The notes beneath the pieces are model-generated. The model ran no database searches. It was given only the letters and a program-made list of their open reading frames with translations, and was not told the DNA's origin. Positions 1-7,134 of a DNA stretch of 8,023 nucleotides are shown piece by piece (within the stretch, counting starts at the first letter, position 1; every line of letters starts with the position of its first letter). Location: contig DHFP01000185.1 in the NCBI GenBank assembly GCA_002402315.1, forward strand, positions 1-8,023, in the 5' to 3' direction. Made by a program: the position numbers and the translations under genes. The DNA comes from Clostridiales bacterium UBA4821 (GTDB lineage Bacteria; Bacillota; Clostridia; Acetivibrionales; UBA4821).

Positions 1-45
1 CAAAGTTCATTTTATTTCATTACAGGAATGCTCCAAAATAAACCT

Positions 46-819
46 TTAGCTAAGATTGTCTGCGTATTCTATGACCTCTTCGGCTAGTTCGAGATAACAC
101 TCAGCCCCTTTAGACCGTTCATCATAAAGAATTATCGGAAGTCCGTGGCTTGGTGCTTCACTTAGCCTCACATTTCTAGGAATTATGGTCCTATAAACTT
201 TATCTCTAAAATGCTTCTTAACCTCCTCTACTACTTGCATGGATAAGTTTGTCCTGGCATCATACATGGTGAGAACAACACCCTCAACATCCAGGCCCTT
301 GTTAAGATGCTTCTGAACCAGATTGACTGTGTTCATAAGCTGCCCAAGCCCTTCTAAAGCATAGTACTCACATTGAATAGGAACTAGTATGGTGTTTGCA
401 GCTGTGAGTGCGTTGAGGGTTATTAACCCTAAAGATGGCGGACAATCTATAAGAATAAAGTCATAATTGTTTTTTATGGGATCCAATGCCTTGGTTAATC
501 TATTTTCCCTTGAAATCATAGAAACCAGTTCAACTTCTGCCCCGGCCAACTGGATACTTGACGGGCATAGCTTAAGACCGTCTATGCAGGTGTCAATAAT
601 TGCATTTTCGATATTTTCCTCATTAATTAATACATCATAAATGGAAAGAGTAACATCTCCCTTGTTTTTTCCTAACCCGCTTGTTGCATTCCCTTGAGGG
701 TCAATATCAATTAATAGGACTTTTTGATCTTTTGCAGCCAGACAGGCACTTAGGTTAACAGCTGTAGTAGTCTTGCCAACCCCGCCCTTCTGGTTAGCTA
801 TAGCAATTATTTTAGGCAC
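46..819 (-). CDS. soj: Chromosome-partitioning ATPase Soj (ParA family)
   Basis: Soj is a dimerising ATPase that binds DNA non-specifically. It works with Spo0J/ParB and parS in origin segregation and, in Bacillus, also controls DnaA. The 257-residue protein has the deviant Walker A motif KGGVGKTT (11-18, with signature Lys11 and catalytic-type Lys16), the A' motif DIDPQGNAT (38-46, Asp40) and Walker B ILIDCPPSLG (122-131, Asp125). Arg189 and Arg218 (in PRNVRLSEAPS, 214-224) match the two DNA-binding arginines known in B. subtilis Soj. Length is normal (B. subtilis has 253). The start is GTG, with GGGGGAG five bases upstream (825-831). parB should follow left of the window, and a perfect parS lies about 110 bp upstream of the start, so the locus looks like a chromosomal parABS system. 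Function is inferred from family; identity is secure. Confidence 0.97.
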   Translation of the reverse strand: MPKIIAIANQKGGVGKTTTAVNLSACLAAKDQKVLLIDIDPQGNATSGLGKNKGDVTLSIYDVLINEENIENAIIDTCIDGLKLCPSSIQLAGAEVELVSMISRENRLTKALDPIKNNYDFILIDCPPSLGLITLNALTAANTILVPIQCEYYALEGLGQLMNTVNLVQKHLNKGLDVEGVVLTMYDARTNLSMQVVEEVKKHFRDKVYRTIIPRNVRLSEAPSHGLPIILYDERSKGAECYLELAEEVIEYADNLS

Positions 820-855
820 CAGGTCTCCCCCTTGTAGGTCAATTATTTATTCATA

Positions 856-861
856 ATTATA
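856..861 (-). promoter_or_regulatory. Probable extended -10 promoter of soj
   Basis: On the minus strand the sequence TGTTATAAT (864-856) is a perfect extended -10 element (TGnTATAAT). No good -35 hexamer is visible at 16-18 bp, which extended -10 promoters can tolerate. Transcription would start near 849 and give a leader of about 30 bases that includes the soj ribosome binding site. It separates soj from rsmG, so soj-parB may be transcribed on its own as well as by read-through. Confidence 0.5.
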
Positions 862-928
862 ACATATTATTGCTCGATTGAAAGATTTTTTTGATTACAG
901 GCTTCTTAAAATTATATTTAAAACCCGA

Positions 929-950
929 AAATGTTTCACGTGAAACATTT
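929..950. promoter_or_regulatory. parS: parS centromere site (ParB/Spo0J binding)
   Basis: TGTTTCACGTGAAACA at 932-947 is a perfect 16-bp palindrome that matches the bacterial chromosomal parS consensus known from B. subtilis (TGTTNCACGTGAAACA). The symmetry continues three more bases each side, giving 22 bp in all. Spo0J/ParB would load here and spread, recruiting SMC and signalling to Soj. It is not a Noc site, whose known consensus is TATTTCCCGGGAAATA. It lies in the rsmG-soj gap, about 70 bp upstream of the putative soj -10 box, so ParB spreading could also affect soj transcription (inference). Confidence 0.95.
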
Positions 951-1111
951 AGAGCTTATCCGTGAATAAGGGTGCTGCTAAGTGGCTAGATGATTTTTCA
1001 AAATACAAGGCGGAGGAAAGCGCAATAATTGCTTTATTGCAACTGACGGCAACGAAGTATTTTGGGAAATCAGCAGTCAATGAGTAGTACAATTATTTGC
1101 GGATAAGCGCT
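951..1111. repeat. Foldback (MITE-like) palindromic element or structured RNA
   Basis: This non-coding stretch is one long imperfect palindrome centred at 1031. The outer arms are GCTTATCCG (954-962) and CGGATAAGC (1100-1108), extended inward by AATAA/TTATT after two wobble-type positions. Middle arms are TGATTTTTCAAAATAC (991-1006) against GTATTTTGGGAAATCA (1057-1072), where both mismatches would be G:U pairs in RNA. The core is a perfect 7-bp stem, GCAATAA (1022-1028) and TTATTGC (1034-1040), around TTGCT. The sequence around 1007-1021 and 1041-1056 does not pair well. It encodes no reading frame of note. Its right end touches the rsmG stop region and its left end touches parS. It could be a MITE-like insertion, a dispersed extragenic repeat, or a long hairpin that ends rsmG transcripts. 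No clear target-site duplication is visible. Confidence 0.65.
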
Positions 1112-1114
1112 TAA

Positions 1115-1831
1115 TTAGCATAGGGGATTCTTTTGGATTTTTCCTGCCTTTCTGGGATAATTGTGCGGTGTTATTTTTACTTTTTTTATTATAATAATTG
1201 CATGAATAATATCTGACATTGGCAAGGTTATTTTCTCAATTTTTTCGATGCTTCCTCCTAGTACTTCCATTGCCTTCTTTACGCTTTTTAATTCATCTTC
1301 AATTTTGGGCCCCTTCATGCTCGCCATGAACCCGCCTAATTTAACAAACGGCAAACAATATTCCGAAAGCCCCGCCAAATTAGCAACAGCCCTGGAAACA
1401 GCTATGTCATAGTTTTCCCTATGCTGATTATTATTAGCCGCGTCCTCTGCTCGTGCGTACATGATATTTGTGTCATTTATTTTCAGACTTGCTACTGCTT
1501 CATTTAAAAATTTGACCCTTTTATTTAAAGAATCAAGAAGAGTAATTTGTATTCTATCAGCAAAAAGAATCTTCAATGGTATGCCCGGGAATCCGGCACC
1601 AGTACCTACATCAATCACTCGTTGACCGTCTTTTATATATCTTGCACAGGTAAGAGAGTCAATAAAATGTTTGATAATAATTTCTTCAGGGTCGGTAATA
1701 GCAGTTAGATTTATTCTATTATTCCATTCTAATAGAATATCCTTATATAGGAGGAACTGTTCTAACTGATGATCGGTTAAAGTAATATTGATTTTATTTG
1801 CCGCTTCTTTAAGAAACTCTCTAAGTTCCAA
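1115..1831 (-). CDS. rsmG: 16S rRNA (guanine527-N7)-methyltransferase RsmG (GidB)
   Basis: RsmG uses SAM to methylate N7 of G527 in the 530 loop of 16S rRNA; in several bacteria its loss gives low-level streptomycin resistance. From the TTG start the protein has 238 residues, usual for the family. It shows the SAM-binding loop DVGTGAGFPGIPL (74-86), the conserved SRAVA (146-150) and a C-terminal YPRKAGKIQKNPL (225-237). An ATG five codons upstream (1844-1846) is in frame, but the best ribosome binding site, GGAGGT, lies inside its second and third codons and sits 7 bases before TTG (1829-1831). The TTG start also aligns with the N-terminus of B. subtilis RsmG (MNIEEF...). mnmG ends 15 bases upstream of the TTG. 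It probably shares a transcript with mnmE and mnmG. Confidence 0.95.
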   Translation of the reverse strand: MELREFLKEAANKINITLTDHQLEQFLLYKDILLEWNNRINLTAITDPEEIIIKHFIDSLTCARYIKDGQRVIDVGTGAGFPGIPLKILFADRIQITLLDSLNKRVKFLNEAVASLKINDTNIMYARAEDAANNNQHRENYDIAVSRAVANLAGLSEYCLPFVKLGGFMASMKGPKIEDELKSVKKAMEVLGGSIEKIEKITLPMSDIIHAIIIIKKVKITPHNYPRKAGKIQKNPLC

Positions 1832-1846
1832 AAGAAATACCTCCAT

Positions 1847-3736
1847 TTATTGCTCTTTGTTCTTGCCTCTATTATATTGTTCGAGATATACCATCAATAC
1901 AGAAATATCTGAAGGAGATACGCCTGATATTCTAGATGCCTGTCCAACTGATACAGGTTTTATTTGAGAGAGCTTCTGCCTCGCCTCCAGGCTAATCCCT
2001 TTGATGCTTTCAAAATCAATTTCATCAGGTATCTTTTTGTTTTCAAGTTTTATTAGCTGTTCTACCTGCTGCCGCTGTTTCTTTATATAACCCTCATATT
2101 TCAACTGAATCTCAACCTGCTCTGCCTCGCTTCTGGTTAAAGTGCTATCATTCCCTTCCATTTCCTTAATTATTTTATAGTTTAACTGCGGCCTCTTTAT
2201 TAACTCACTTAACTTTACTCCCGTTTTAATAGGAGATGTACCTTCCCGTTCAAGGATATGGTTTGCTTTCTCAGTAGGTGTAATAATGGTATTCTCTAGT
2301 CTTTCAATTTCTTTTTCAATACTTCTCTTCTTGCTTAAAAACTTTTGGTATCTTTCCTCTCTAACCAAACCTATAGCATATCCTTTTTCCAACAATCTCA
2401 AGTCTGCATTGTCCTGTCTCAACAAAAGGCGGTATTCCGACCTAGATGTCATTATCCTGTAAGGCTCTTTTGTACCTTTAGTTACGAGGTCATCTATCAA
2501 TACACCTATATATGCCTCAGATCTATTTAGTATTAAATATTCTTTTCCCTTAACATACTGAGTTGAATTAATACCGGCTATTATTCCTTGGGCCGCAGCT
2601 TCTTCATACCCTGAACTTCCGTTGACCTGGCCGGCAAAAAACAAGCCGTTTATAGCTTTAATCTCCAAGGACGGTTGCAATTGTAAAGGATCTATACAAT
2701 CATATTCAATTGCATATGCAGGTCTCATAATCTTCACCTTTTCAAGCCCTGGAATGGTTCTCAAAAATTTTAGCTGGATATCTTCAGGTAAACTTGTTGA
2801 CATTCCCTGAATATACATTTCCTCTGTATTCAACCCCATGGGCTCAATAAAGGTTTGATGCCTTTCTTTATCAGCAAATCTTACCACTTTATCTTCAATA
2901 GACGGGCAGTACCTTGGACCGACTCCCTCGACAAACCCTCCGAAAAGAGCAGACCTATGTATATTGTCTTTAATAATTTTATGCGTTTCTTCATTTGTAT
3001 AGCTCAGCCAGCATGAAACCTGTGCCTTCTTCAATTCTTCCGTCTCAAAGGAAAAAGGAACAATCATATCATCTCCGGGCTGCTCCTCCATCTTTGAGAA
3101 ATCAACCGTCCTTCCATTAATTCGTGCAGGTGTGCCGGTTTTAAACCTCATCAGACTAATTCCCAAGCCTTTTAAAGATTGCGACAGCTTGTTTGCAGGA
3201 AATAATCCATCCGGTCCTCCCTCATAACTTATGTCTCCAATTAGTATTTTCCCTCTAAGATACGTCCCGGTAGTTACAACTACAGCCTTAACATTATACA
3301 CGGCTCCTGTATGTGTTTTAACGCCCTTTATCTTTTTTCCCTCTGCTAATATATCTGTAACTTCAGCCTGCTTTACGTCTAAATTTTCTTGCTGCTCTAA
3401 AGTTTTTTTTATTTCCATTTGATATGCTCTTCTATCTGCTTGGGCTCGTAGAGAAAATACAGCCGGTCCCTTTCCTGTGTTAAGCATCCTTGATTGAATA
3501 AAAGTTTTATCTGTATTTTTGCCCATTTCTCCGCCCAGAGCATCAATTTCTCTAACCAAATGCCCTTTGCCGGTACCTCCAACGGAAGGGTTACAAGGCA
3601 TATTAGCTACACTATCAAGATTAATTGAAAATATTATTGTCTTGCAGCCCATTCTTGCCGCTGCTAATGCAGCCTCACAGCCCGCATGTCCTGCTCCTAT
3701 TACAGCAACATCGTATTCACCTGCAAAAAATTCCAA
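1847..3736 (-). CDS. mnmG: tRNA uridine 5-carboxymethylaminomethyl modification enzyme MnmG (GidA)
   Basis: MnmG is the FAD- and NADH-dependent subunit of the MnmE-MnmG complex, which adds the aminomethyl or carboxymethylaminomethyl group to U34 of certain tRNAs. From the chosen TTG (3734-3736) the protein is 629 residues, the family's normal size. The N-terminal FAD-binding GAGHAGCE is at 14-21; Cys48 (in MPCNPSVGG) and Cys277 (in RYCPSIEDK) match the two functional cysteines of the E. coli protein (47 and 277); GSSGYEEAAAQG follows near 373. The frame stays open upstream to an ATG at 3820, but that would add 28 residues unlike any MnmG N-terminus and overlap mnmE. TTG is preceded by GGGGGGAGG with six bases of spacing. 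The mnmE stop is 22 bases upstream. The stop codon TAA directly abuts an ATG in the next frame. Confidence 0.97.
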   Translation of the reverse strand: MEFFAGEYDVAVIGAGHAGCEAALAAARMGCKTIIFSINLDSVANMPCNPSVGGTGKGHLVREIDALGGEMGKNTDKTFIQSRMLNTGKGPAVFSLRAQADRRAYQMEIKKTLEQQENLDVKQAEVTDILAEGKKIKGVKTHTGAVYNVKAVVVTTGTYLRGKILIGDISYEGGPDGLFPANKLSQSLKGLGISLMRFKTGTPARINGRTVDFSKMEEQPGDDMIVPFSFETEELKKAQVSCWLSYTNEETHKIIKDNIHRSALFGGFVEGVGPRYCPSIEDKVVRFADKERHQTFIEPMGLNTEEMYIQGMSTSLPEDIQLKFLRTIPGLEKVKIMRPAYAIEYDCIDPLQLQPSLEIKAINGLFFAGQVNGSSGYEEAAAQGIIAGINSTQYVKGKEYLILNRSEAYIGVLIDDLVTKGTKEPYRIMTSRSEYRLLLRQDNADLRLLEKGYAIGLVREERYQKFLSKKRSIEKEIERLENTIITPTEKANHILEREGTSPIKTGVKLSELIKRPQLNYKIIKEMEGNDSTLTRSEAEQVEIQLKYEGYIKKQRQQVEQLIKLENKKIPDEIDFESIKGISLEARQKLSQIKPVSVGQASRISGVSPSDISVLMVYLEQYNRGKNKEQ

Positions 3737-3758
3737 TGTAATCCTCCCCCCATATTTC

Positions 3759-5141
3759 TCACTTTCCAATACAAAACTTACTGAATATTGTATGTAACAC
3801 ATCTTCTCCCACTGTCTCACCCGTAATCTCCCCTAATTTATCCGCTGCTTCTACAATAGAAACAGAAATAATATCAATCGGGGTATCGCCGTTAATTGAA
3901 TCAATTATTTCTTCTATCTCTTTCTTAACCTCTTTAATCACTTGCTTATGCCTTAGGTTGGTAATTATTAATTGATTATCTATTTCAAATTCTTTTCTTA
4001 AAAACATATCTTTAATAGTTTCTTCGATTTTATCCAAGCCCAATTCCTCTTTTGCAGAAACCTCAATTATTCTCTTTTGAATAAAGTCTTGATTAATCTC
4101 ATTAATATTCAGTTTAATTTCTAAATCACTTTTATTTATTAATAAAATAACCTTCTTATCCTTTACTATCTCAAATATTTTCAGGTCATTGGAATTAATT
4201 GGTTCACTGCCATCCAATACAAGCAATATCAGATCTGCCTTCTCTATTGCTGATTTTGTTCTATCAATGCCTATCCTTTCTACAATATCCTTAGTCTCTC
4301 TTAAACCAGCCGTATCCAAAATCCGTACCGCTACCCCTCCAATCTCAATATACTCTTCTATAATGTCTCTCGTAGTTCCCGGCACTTCCGTAATTATTGC
4401 CTTTTCCTTTTGTGTTAGAGCATTTAGAAGAGATGATTTCCCGACATTTGGTTTGCCGATAATAGCAATATCAATACCCTCTCTTATAATTTTGCCCTCA
4501 AAAAAGGTCTTTACCAATTTATCTACATTTTCTAAACTCAATTTCATTCTCTCTAATAATTTGTTTCTGCTAACTTCTTCTATATCATACTCCGGATAGT
4601 CAATAGCAGCCTCAATATCTGCTATACTTTCAACAAAAACATTTCTTATTTTTTTTATCTTTTGTGATAATCTTCCTTCCAATTGATTTAAAGATGTTTT
4701 TCTGGCTGCATTTGTTTTTGAATTAATTATATCTATTACAGCCTCTGCCTGTGATAAATCAATTCTACCATTCAGAAAAGCCCTCTTTGTAAATTCTCCC
4801 GGTTCTGCAATCCTGGCACCGCTAAAAACTACAAGTTCTAAAATCCTTTTTACAATCAATGCTCCTCCATGACAATTAATCTCAACAATATTTTCACGTG
4901 TGTATGTATGAGGTTCCTTAAAATAAGATACTAAAACCTCATCAATAGTTTCATTATTATTAGTATCAACAATATGCCCGTACTTAACTGTTTGTGTCTT
5001 AATATCTTCCAAATTATAGGGCTTTACAGGCTTAAATACTCTTTCAATAACACTAAATGCATCTTTTCCGCTTATTCTTACGATCCCTATTCCTCCCCAC
5101 CCAGGAGGTGTAGATATTGCAGCAATTGTATCATTAATCAA
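3759..5141 (-). CDS. mnmE: tRNA modification GTPase MnmE (TrmE/ThdF)
   Basis: MnmE is the GTPase partner of MnmG in wobble-uridine modification. It binds a folate one-carbon donor through its N-terminal domain. The 460 residues show that domain (1 to about 120), a helical domain, and an inserted G domain with G1 GKPNVGKSS (229-237), TTRD (256-259), G3 DTAG (276-279), G4 NKSD (336-339) and SAK (362-364). It ends in the diagnostic C-terminal FCIGK (456-460) with the catalytic-type Cys457. The start is TTG: an in-frame TAA lies two codons upstream, no ATG or GTG comes earlier in the frame, and DTIAAISTPP matches the family N-terminus. The ribosome binding site is modest (GGGGAT, five bases away). 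A hairpin lies between jag and this gene, so its level may depend on read-through or on a promoter within jag. Confidence 0.97.
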   Translation of the reverse strand: MINDTIAAISTPPGWGGIGIVRISGKDAFSVIERVFKPVKPYNLEDIKTQTVKYGHIVDTNNNETIDEVLVSYFKEPHTYTRENIVEINCHGGALIVKRILELVVFSGARIAEPGEFTKRAFLNGRIDLSQAEAVIDIINSKTNAARKTSLNQLEGRLSQKIKKIRNVFVESIADIEAAIDYPEYDIEEVSRNKLLERMKLSLENVDKLVKTFFEGKIIREGIDIAIIGKPNVGKSSLLNALTQKEKAIITEVPGTTRDIIEEYIEIGGVAVRILDTAGLRETKDIVERIGIDRTKSAIEKADLILLVLDGSEPINSNDLKIFEIVKDKKVILLINKSDLEIKLNINEINQDFIQKRIIEVSAKEELGLDKIEETIKDMFLRKEFEIDNQLIITNLRHKQVIKEVKKEIEEIIDSINGDTPIDIISVSIVEAADKLGEITGETVGEDVLHTIFSKFCIGK

Positions 5142-5160
5142 CGTTTATCCCCATTTTCTA

Positions 5161-5196
5161 ATAATAATAAAGCACCTATAGGTGCTTTATTATTAT
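5161..5196. terminator. Symmetrical hairpin between jag and mnmE, possible bidirectional terminator or attenuator
   Basis: A 36-bp perfect palindrome has a GC core AAAGCACC/GGTGCTTT around TATA and arms of repeated TAA/TTA. On the minus strand it follows the jag stop by 14 bases, and its descending arm plus the next bases read TTTATTATTATTAG, U-rich but interrupted by A. On the plus strand it is followed by CTTTTGTTTTATTATT. Neither U-tract is classical, so termination may be partial. Placed before mnmE it would set the ratio between the yidC-jag and mnmE-mnmG-rsmG transcripts (inference). Confidence 0.65.
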
Positions 5197-5210
5197 CTTT
5201 TGTTTTATTA

Positions 5211-5834
5211 TTATCTCATTGCTATAACTACTTTTCTATTTGGTTCATCTCCAACACTATAGGTTTCTATTTGCTTATTCTGCTGCAGTGCAGAATGAAT
5301 TATCCTTCTCTCATAAGGGTTCATTGGTTCTAGGCTTACACTTTTTTTAAACCTTACCACCCTTTCTGCAACCTTATTTGCAAGTCTTATCAATGTTTCT
5401 TCTCTTTTTCTTCGGTAGTTTTCTGTATCGATAACTACTTTTTTATAGTTTTCCTGTCCTTTATTTGCTACTATACTGGCAAGATATTGCAGAGCATCTA
5501 GTGTTTCTCCTCTTCTTCCTATTAAGATGCCCATATTATCACCTTTTAGGTTAATATCCATATCCTTACCTTCTTCATTTATTACTATGTCTACATTTAT
5601 TTCCATTTCTTTAAAAATATCTTTTAAAAACTTTTCAACAGCAACATTATTACAATTCTGTTTTACAGTTACCTTTACCCTTGCCTGCTTTGATCCAATT
5701 AAACCGAAAAGACCTTTATTACCCTCATCAACAACTTCTATATCTACACTTTCTTTATCTGCCCCTAAATCTTCCAGTGCTAAGCCTATAGCTTCTTCCA
5801 CGGTCTTACCTGTCTTCTCAACATATTTTAACAT
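5211..5834 (-). CDS. jag: SpoIIIJ-associated RNA-binding protein Jag (KhpB)
   Basis: Jag/KhpB (also called EloR) is a cytoplasmic RNA-binding protein encoded next to yidC in many Firmicutes. In streptococci it is linked, with KhpA, to cell elongation and division. The 207 residues hold the three family domains in order: Jag_N (about 2-53, with KGLFGLIG), a KH domain (about 75-140) with the GxxG-type loop IGRRGETL (105-112), and an R3H domain (about 145-207) with the RxxxH motif at Arg176-His180 in NPYERRIIH. Length and layout are normal. The ATG has a GGAGG eight bases upstream that lies within the last codons of yidC, and only three bases separate the yidC stop from the ATG, so translation is probably coupled. 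Its exact RNA targets cannot be read from sequence. Confidence 0.95.
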   Translation of the reverse strand: MLKYVEKTGKTVEEAIGLALEDLGADKESVDIEVVDEGNKGLFGLIGSKQARVKVTVKQNCNNVAVEKFLKDIFKEMEINVDIVINEEGKDMDINLKGDNMGILIGRRGETLDALQYLASIVANKGQENYKKVVIDTENYRRKREETLIRLANKVAERVVRFKKSVSLEPMNPYERRIIHSALQQNKQIETYSVGDEPNRKVVIAMR

Positions 5835-5837
5835 ATC

Positions 5838-6896
5838 CTACGCCTCCTTGATATTTTCCTTCTTTCTCAAATACAAATCTATTAATATCTTTTGTTGAAT
5901 CATTTGTAGAATATTACTCACGAACCAGTAGAGACTTAATCCCACGGGTACTATAAATGAAAACCAACCAGACATTAGCGGCATCATTATCATCATTTGC
6001 TTTTGCATGGCATTTTGCATTTCATTCTGCTCATTCTTTACTCCTTCTTTTGCCGGCATCTGGCTGTATTTTGAAGAAAAATATGTACTAATAGCCATAA
6101 GAATTGGAACTATCAACAACACGGCATTTTCCTTTTTTGGCCATGCACCTAAAACGTTAGGAGGTACATCCGTAAGGTTTATACCTAAAAAATTCATATT
6201 TCTATGAAGATTTGCTATCCTTTGTTGATCTTGCTGATTTTTAATAATGCTTACCTCTAAATAATAGTCATTAACCTTGGAAATTGCCTTATCAACCATC
6301 TGTTTGGATTCATCATTTACAGTAGTATTTTTCGCATCATTTAATTCTGATTTAAGAGCATTTTTAAAGTCACCGGTAGTACTTGACTTAAAATTCTCTC
6401 CTATCTTATCAATTCTTTGATTTAAATTTTGTTTCATATCTACTATTTCTTTTACGGATTTATCATTAAATTCATTAATAGTTCTATGTATTTCCTGAAC
6501 TATAAGTCCATTTTTAAATTCATTATCATAATTAAACATATATGTAAGAGGCTGTGCCATAACCCAGAATAAACCTATAAATATTGGAAGTTGTATAAGT
6601 ACAGGCAGACATCCACCTAAAGGGTTTGCTCCCTTCTCTTGATATAATTTTATTGTTTCCCTATTCAACGCTTCTTTATCATTCTTATATTTTCTTTGTA
6701 ATTCAGCCATCAACGGCTGCATTTCATTCATCTTTGCCATAGAATTAAAGGATTTTATAGACAACGGAAGAAGCACTACCTTTAATAATATTGTAAGAAC
6801 TATTATAGCTAATCCAAAATTAGACCATAGATTGTTGTATAAAAACAATAATATAATCCCGAAAACATTAGCAATCCCAGCTAGTAAATCAAGCAT
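5838..6896 (-). CDS. yidC: Membrane protein insertase YidC (Oxa1/SpoIIIJ family) with enlarged external loop
   Basis: YidC inserts and folds membrane proteins, alone or with SecYEG. The 352-residue protein has hydrophobic segments at about 7-22, 27-47, 94-117, 257-273 and a pair at 301-335. The cytoplasmic hairpin (about 48-90) leads into the family signature NPLGGCLPVLIQLPIF (91-106), and the C-terminal SLYWFVSNILQMIQQ (321-335) is typical. Lys39 stands where many Gram-positive YidCs have the groove arginine (Arg73 in B. subtilis SpoIIIJ). There is no lipobox or cleavable signal. Between the third and fourth segments, about 110 extra charged, helix-prone residues (about 121-234) precede the normal FLGINLTDVPP. 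This makes it longer than usual Gram-positive members. The start ATG has GGAGGA eight bases upstream. yidD ends 28 bases before it and jag follows by 3 bases. Confidence 0.96.
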   Translation of the reverse strand: MLDLLAGIANVFGIILLFLYNNLWSNFGLAIIVLTILLKVVLLPLSIKSFNSMAKMNEMQPLMAELQRKYKNDKEALNRETIKLYQEKGANPLGGCLPVLIQLPIFIGLFWVMAQPLTYMFNYDNEFKNGLIVQEIHRTINEFNDKSVKEIVDMKQNLNQRIDKIGENFKSSTTGDFKNALKSELNDAKNTTVNDESKQMVDKAISKVNDYYLEVSIIKNQQDQQRIANLHRNMNFLGINLTDVPPNVLGAWPKKENAVLLIVPILMAISTYFSSKYSQMPAKEGVKNEQNEMQNAMQKQMMIMMPLMSGWFSFIVPVGLSLYWFVSNILQMIQQKILIDLYLRKKENIKEA

Positions 6897-6924
6897 TTTT
6901 TATTTCCTCCATAACTTATCATTT

Positions 6925-7134
6925 CTACTTAACTGGGTCATATCCGCCGGGATGAAACGGCTGACACTTAAGCAGTCTTTTTATAGTTAAATATATACCC
7001 CTCAGTAAACCATGTTTTTTAAGAGCATCAATTGCATATTGAGAACACGTTGGATAAAACCTACAGGTTTGACCTTTTATAGGTGATATATATTTTTTGT
7101 ATAGTTTTATAAAAATAATAACTGTTTTACTAAT
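6925..7134 (-). CDS. yidD: Membrane protein insertion efficiency factor YidD, non-canonical start
   Basis: YidD is a small inner-face membrane-associated protein that aids YidC-dependent insertion; its gene usually sits between rnpA and yidC, as here. I translated this frame by hand. It carries the family hallmarks CRFYPTCSQYAIDAL (residues 24-38) and HPGGYDPVK at the end, three cysteines (24, 30, 57), a short hydrophobic basic N-terminus (VIIFIKLYKKYISP) and 69 residues in all, a normal length. No ATG, GTG or TTG occurs between the in-frame upstream stop (7153-7155) and the conserved region. The best start is ATT at 7132-7134: GGGGTG lies eight bases upstream and ATT overlaps the rnpA stop by one base (ATTAG), which suggests coupling. 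ATA at 7135-7137 is an alternative. A sequence error could also have destroyed a normal start. Confidence 0.92.
   Translation of the reverse strand: MSKTVIIFIKLYKKYISPIKGQTCRFYPTCSQYAIDALKKHGLLRGIYLTIKRLLKCQPFHPGGYDPVK

Noticed and set aside
1..45. Possible start of spo0J/parB at the left edge (ATG at 8-10 on the minus strand).
   Set aside because: Only three codons would be inside the window, and the nearest GGAG is about 20 bases upstream, too far to support this start. parB is expected by synteny but not shown.
1098..1106. TTATCCGCA on the minus strand, one base off a DnaA box (TTATCCACA).
   Set aside because: It is part of the terminal arm of the foldback element; the partner copy at 956-964 (TTATCCGTG) is a poorer match, and there is no box cluster.
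3737..3820. Upstream ATG extension of mnmG (28 residues).
   Set aside because: It overlaps mnmE, is unlike any MnmG N-terminus, and TTG at 3734-3736 has the strong ribosome binding site and gives numbering that fits the known cysteines.
2345..4599. Several plus-strand open frames of 60-136 codons inside mnmG and mnmE.
   Set aside because: They are antisense to well-supported genes, lack ribosome binding sites of note and resemble no family I know.
4974..6207. Plus-strand open frames over mnmE, jag and yidC, including one of 123 codons at 5527-5898.
   Set aside because: They mirror the reading frames of conserved genes on the other strand; no domain or motif is recognisable.
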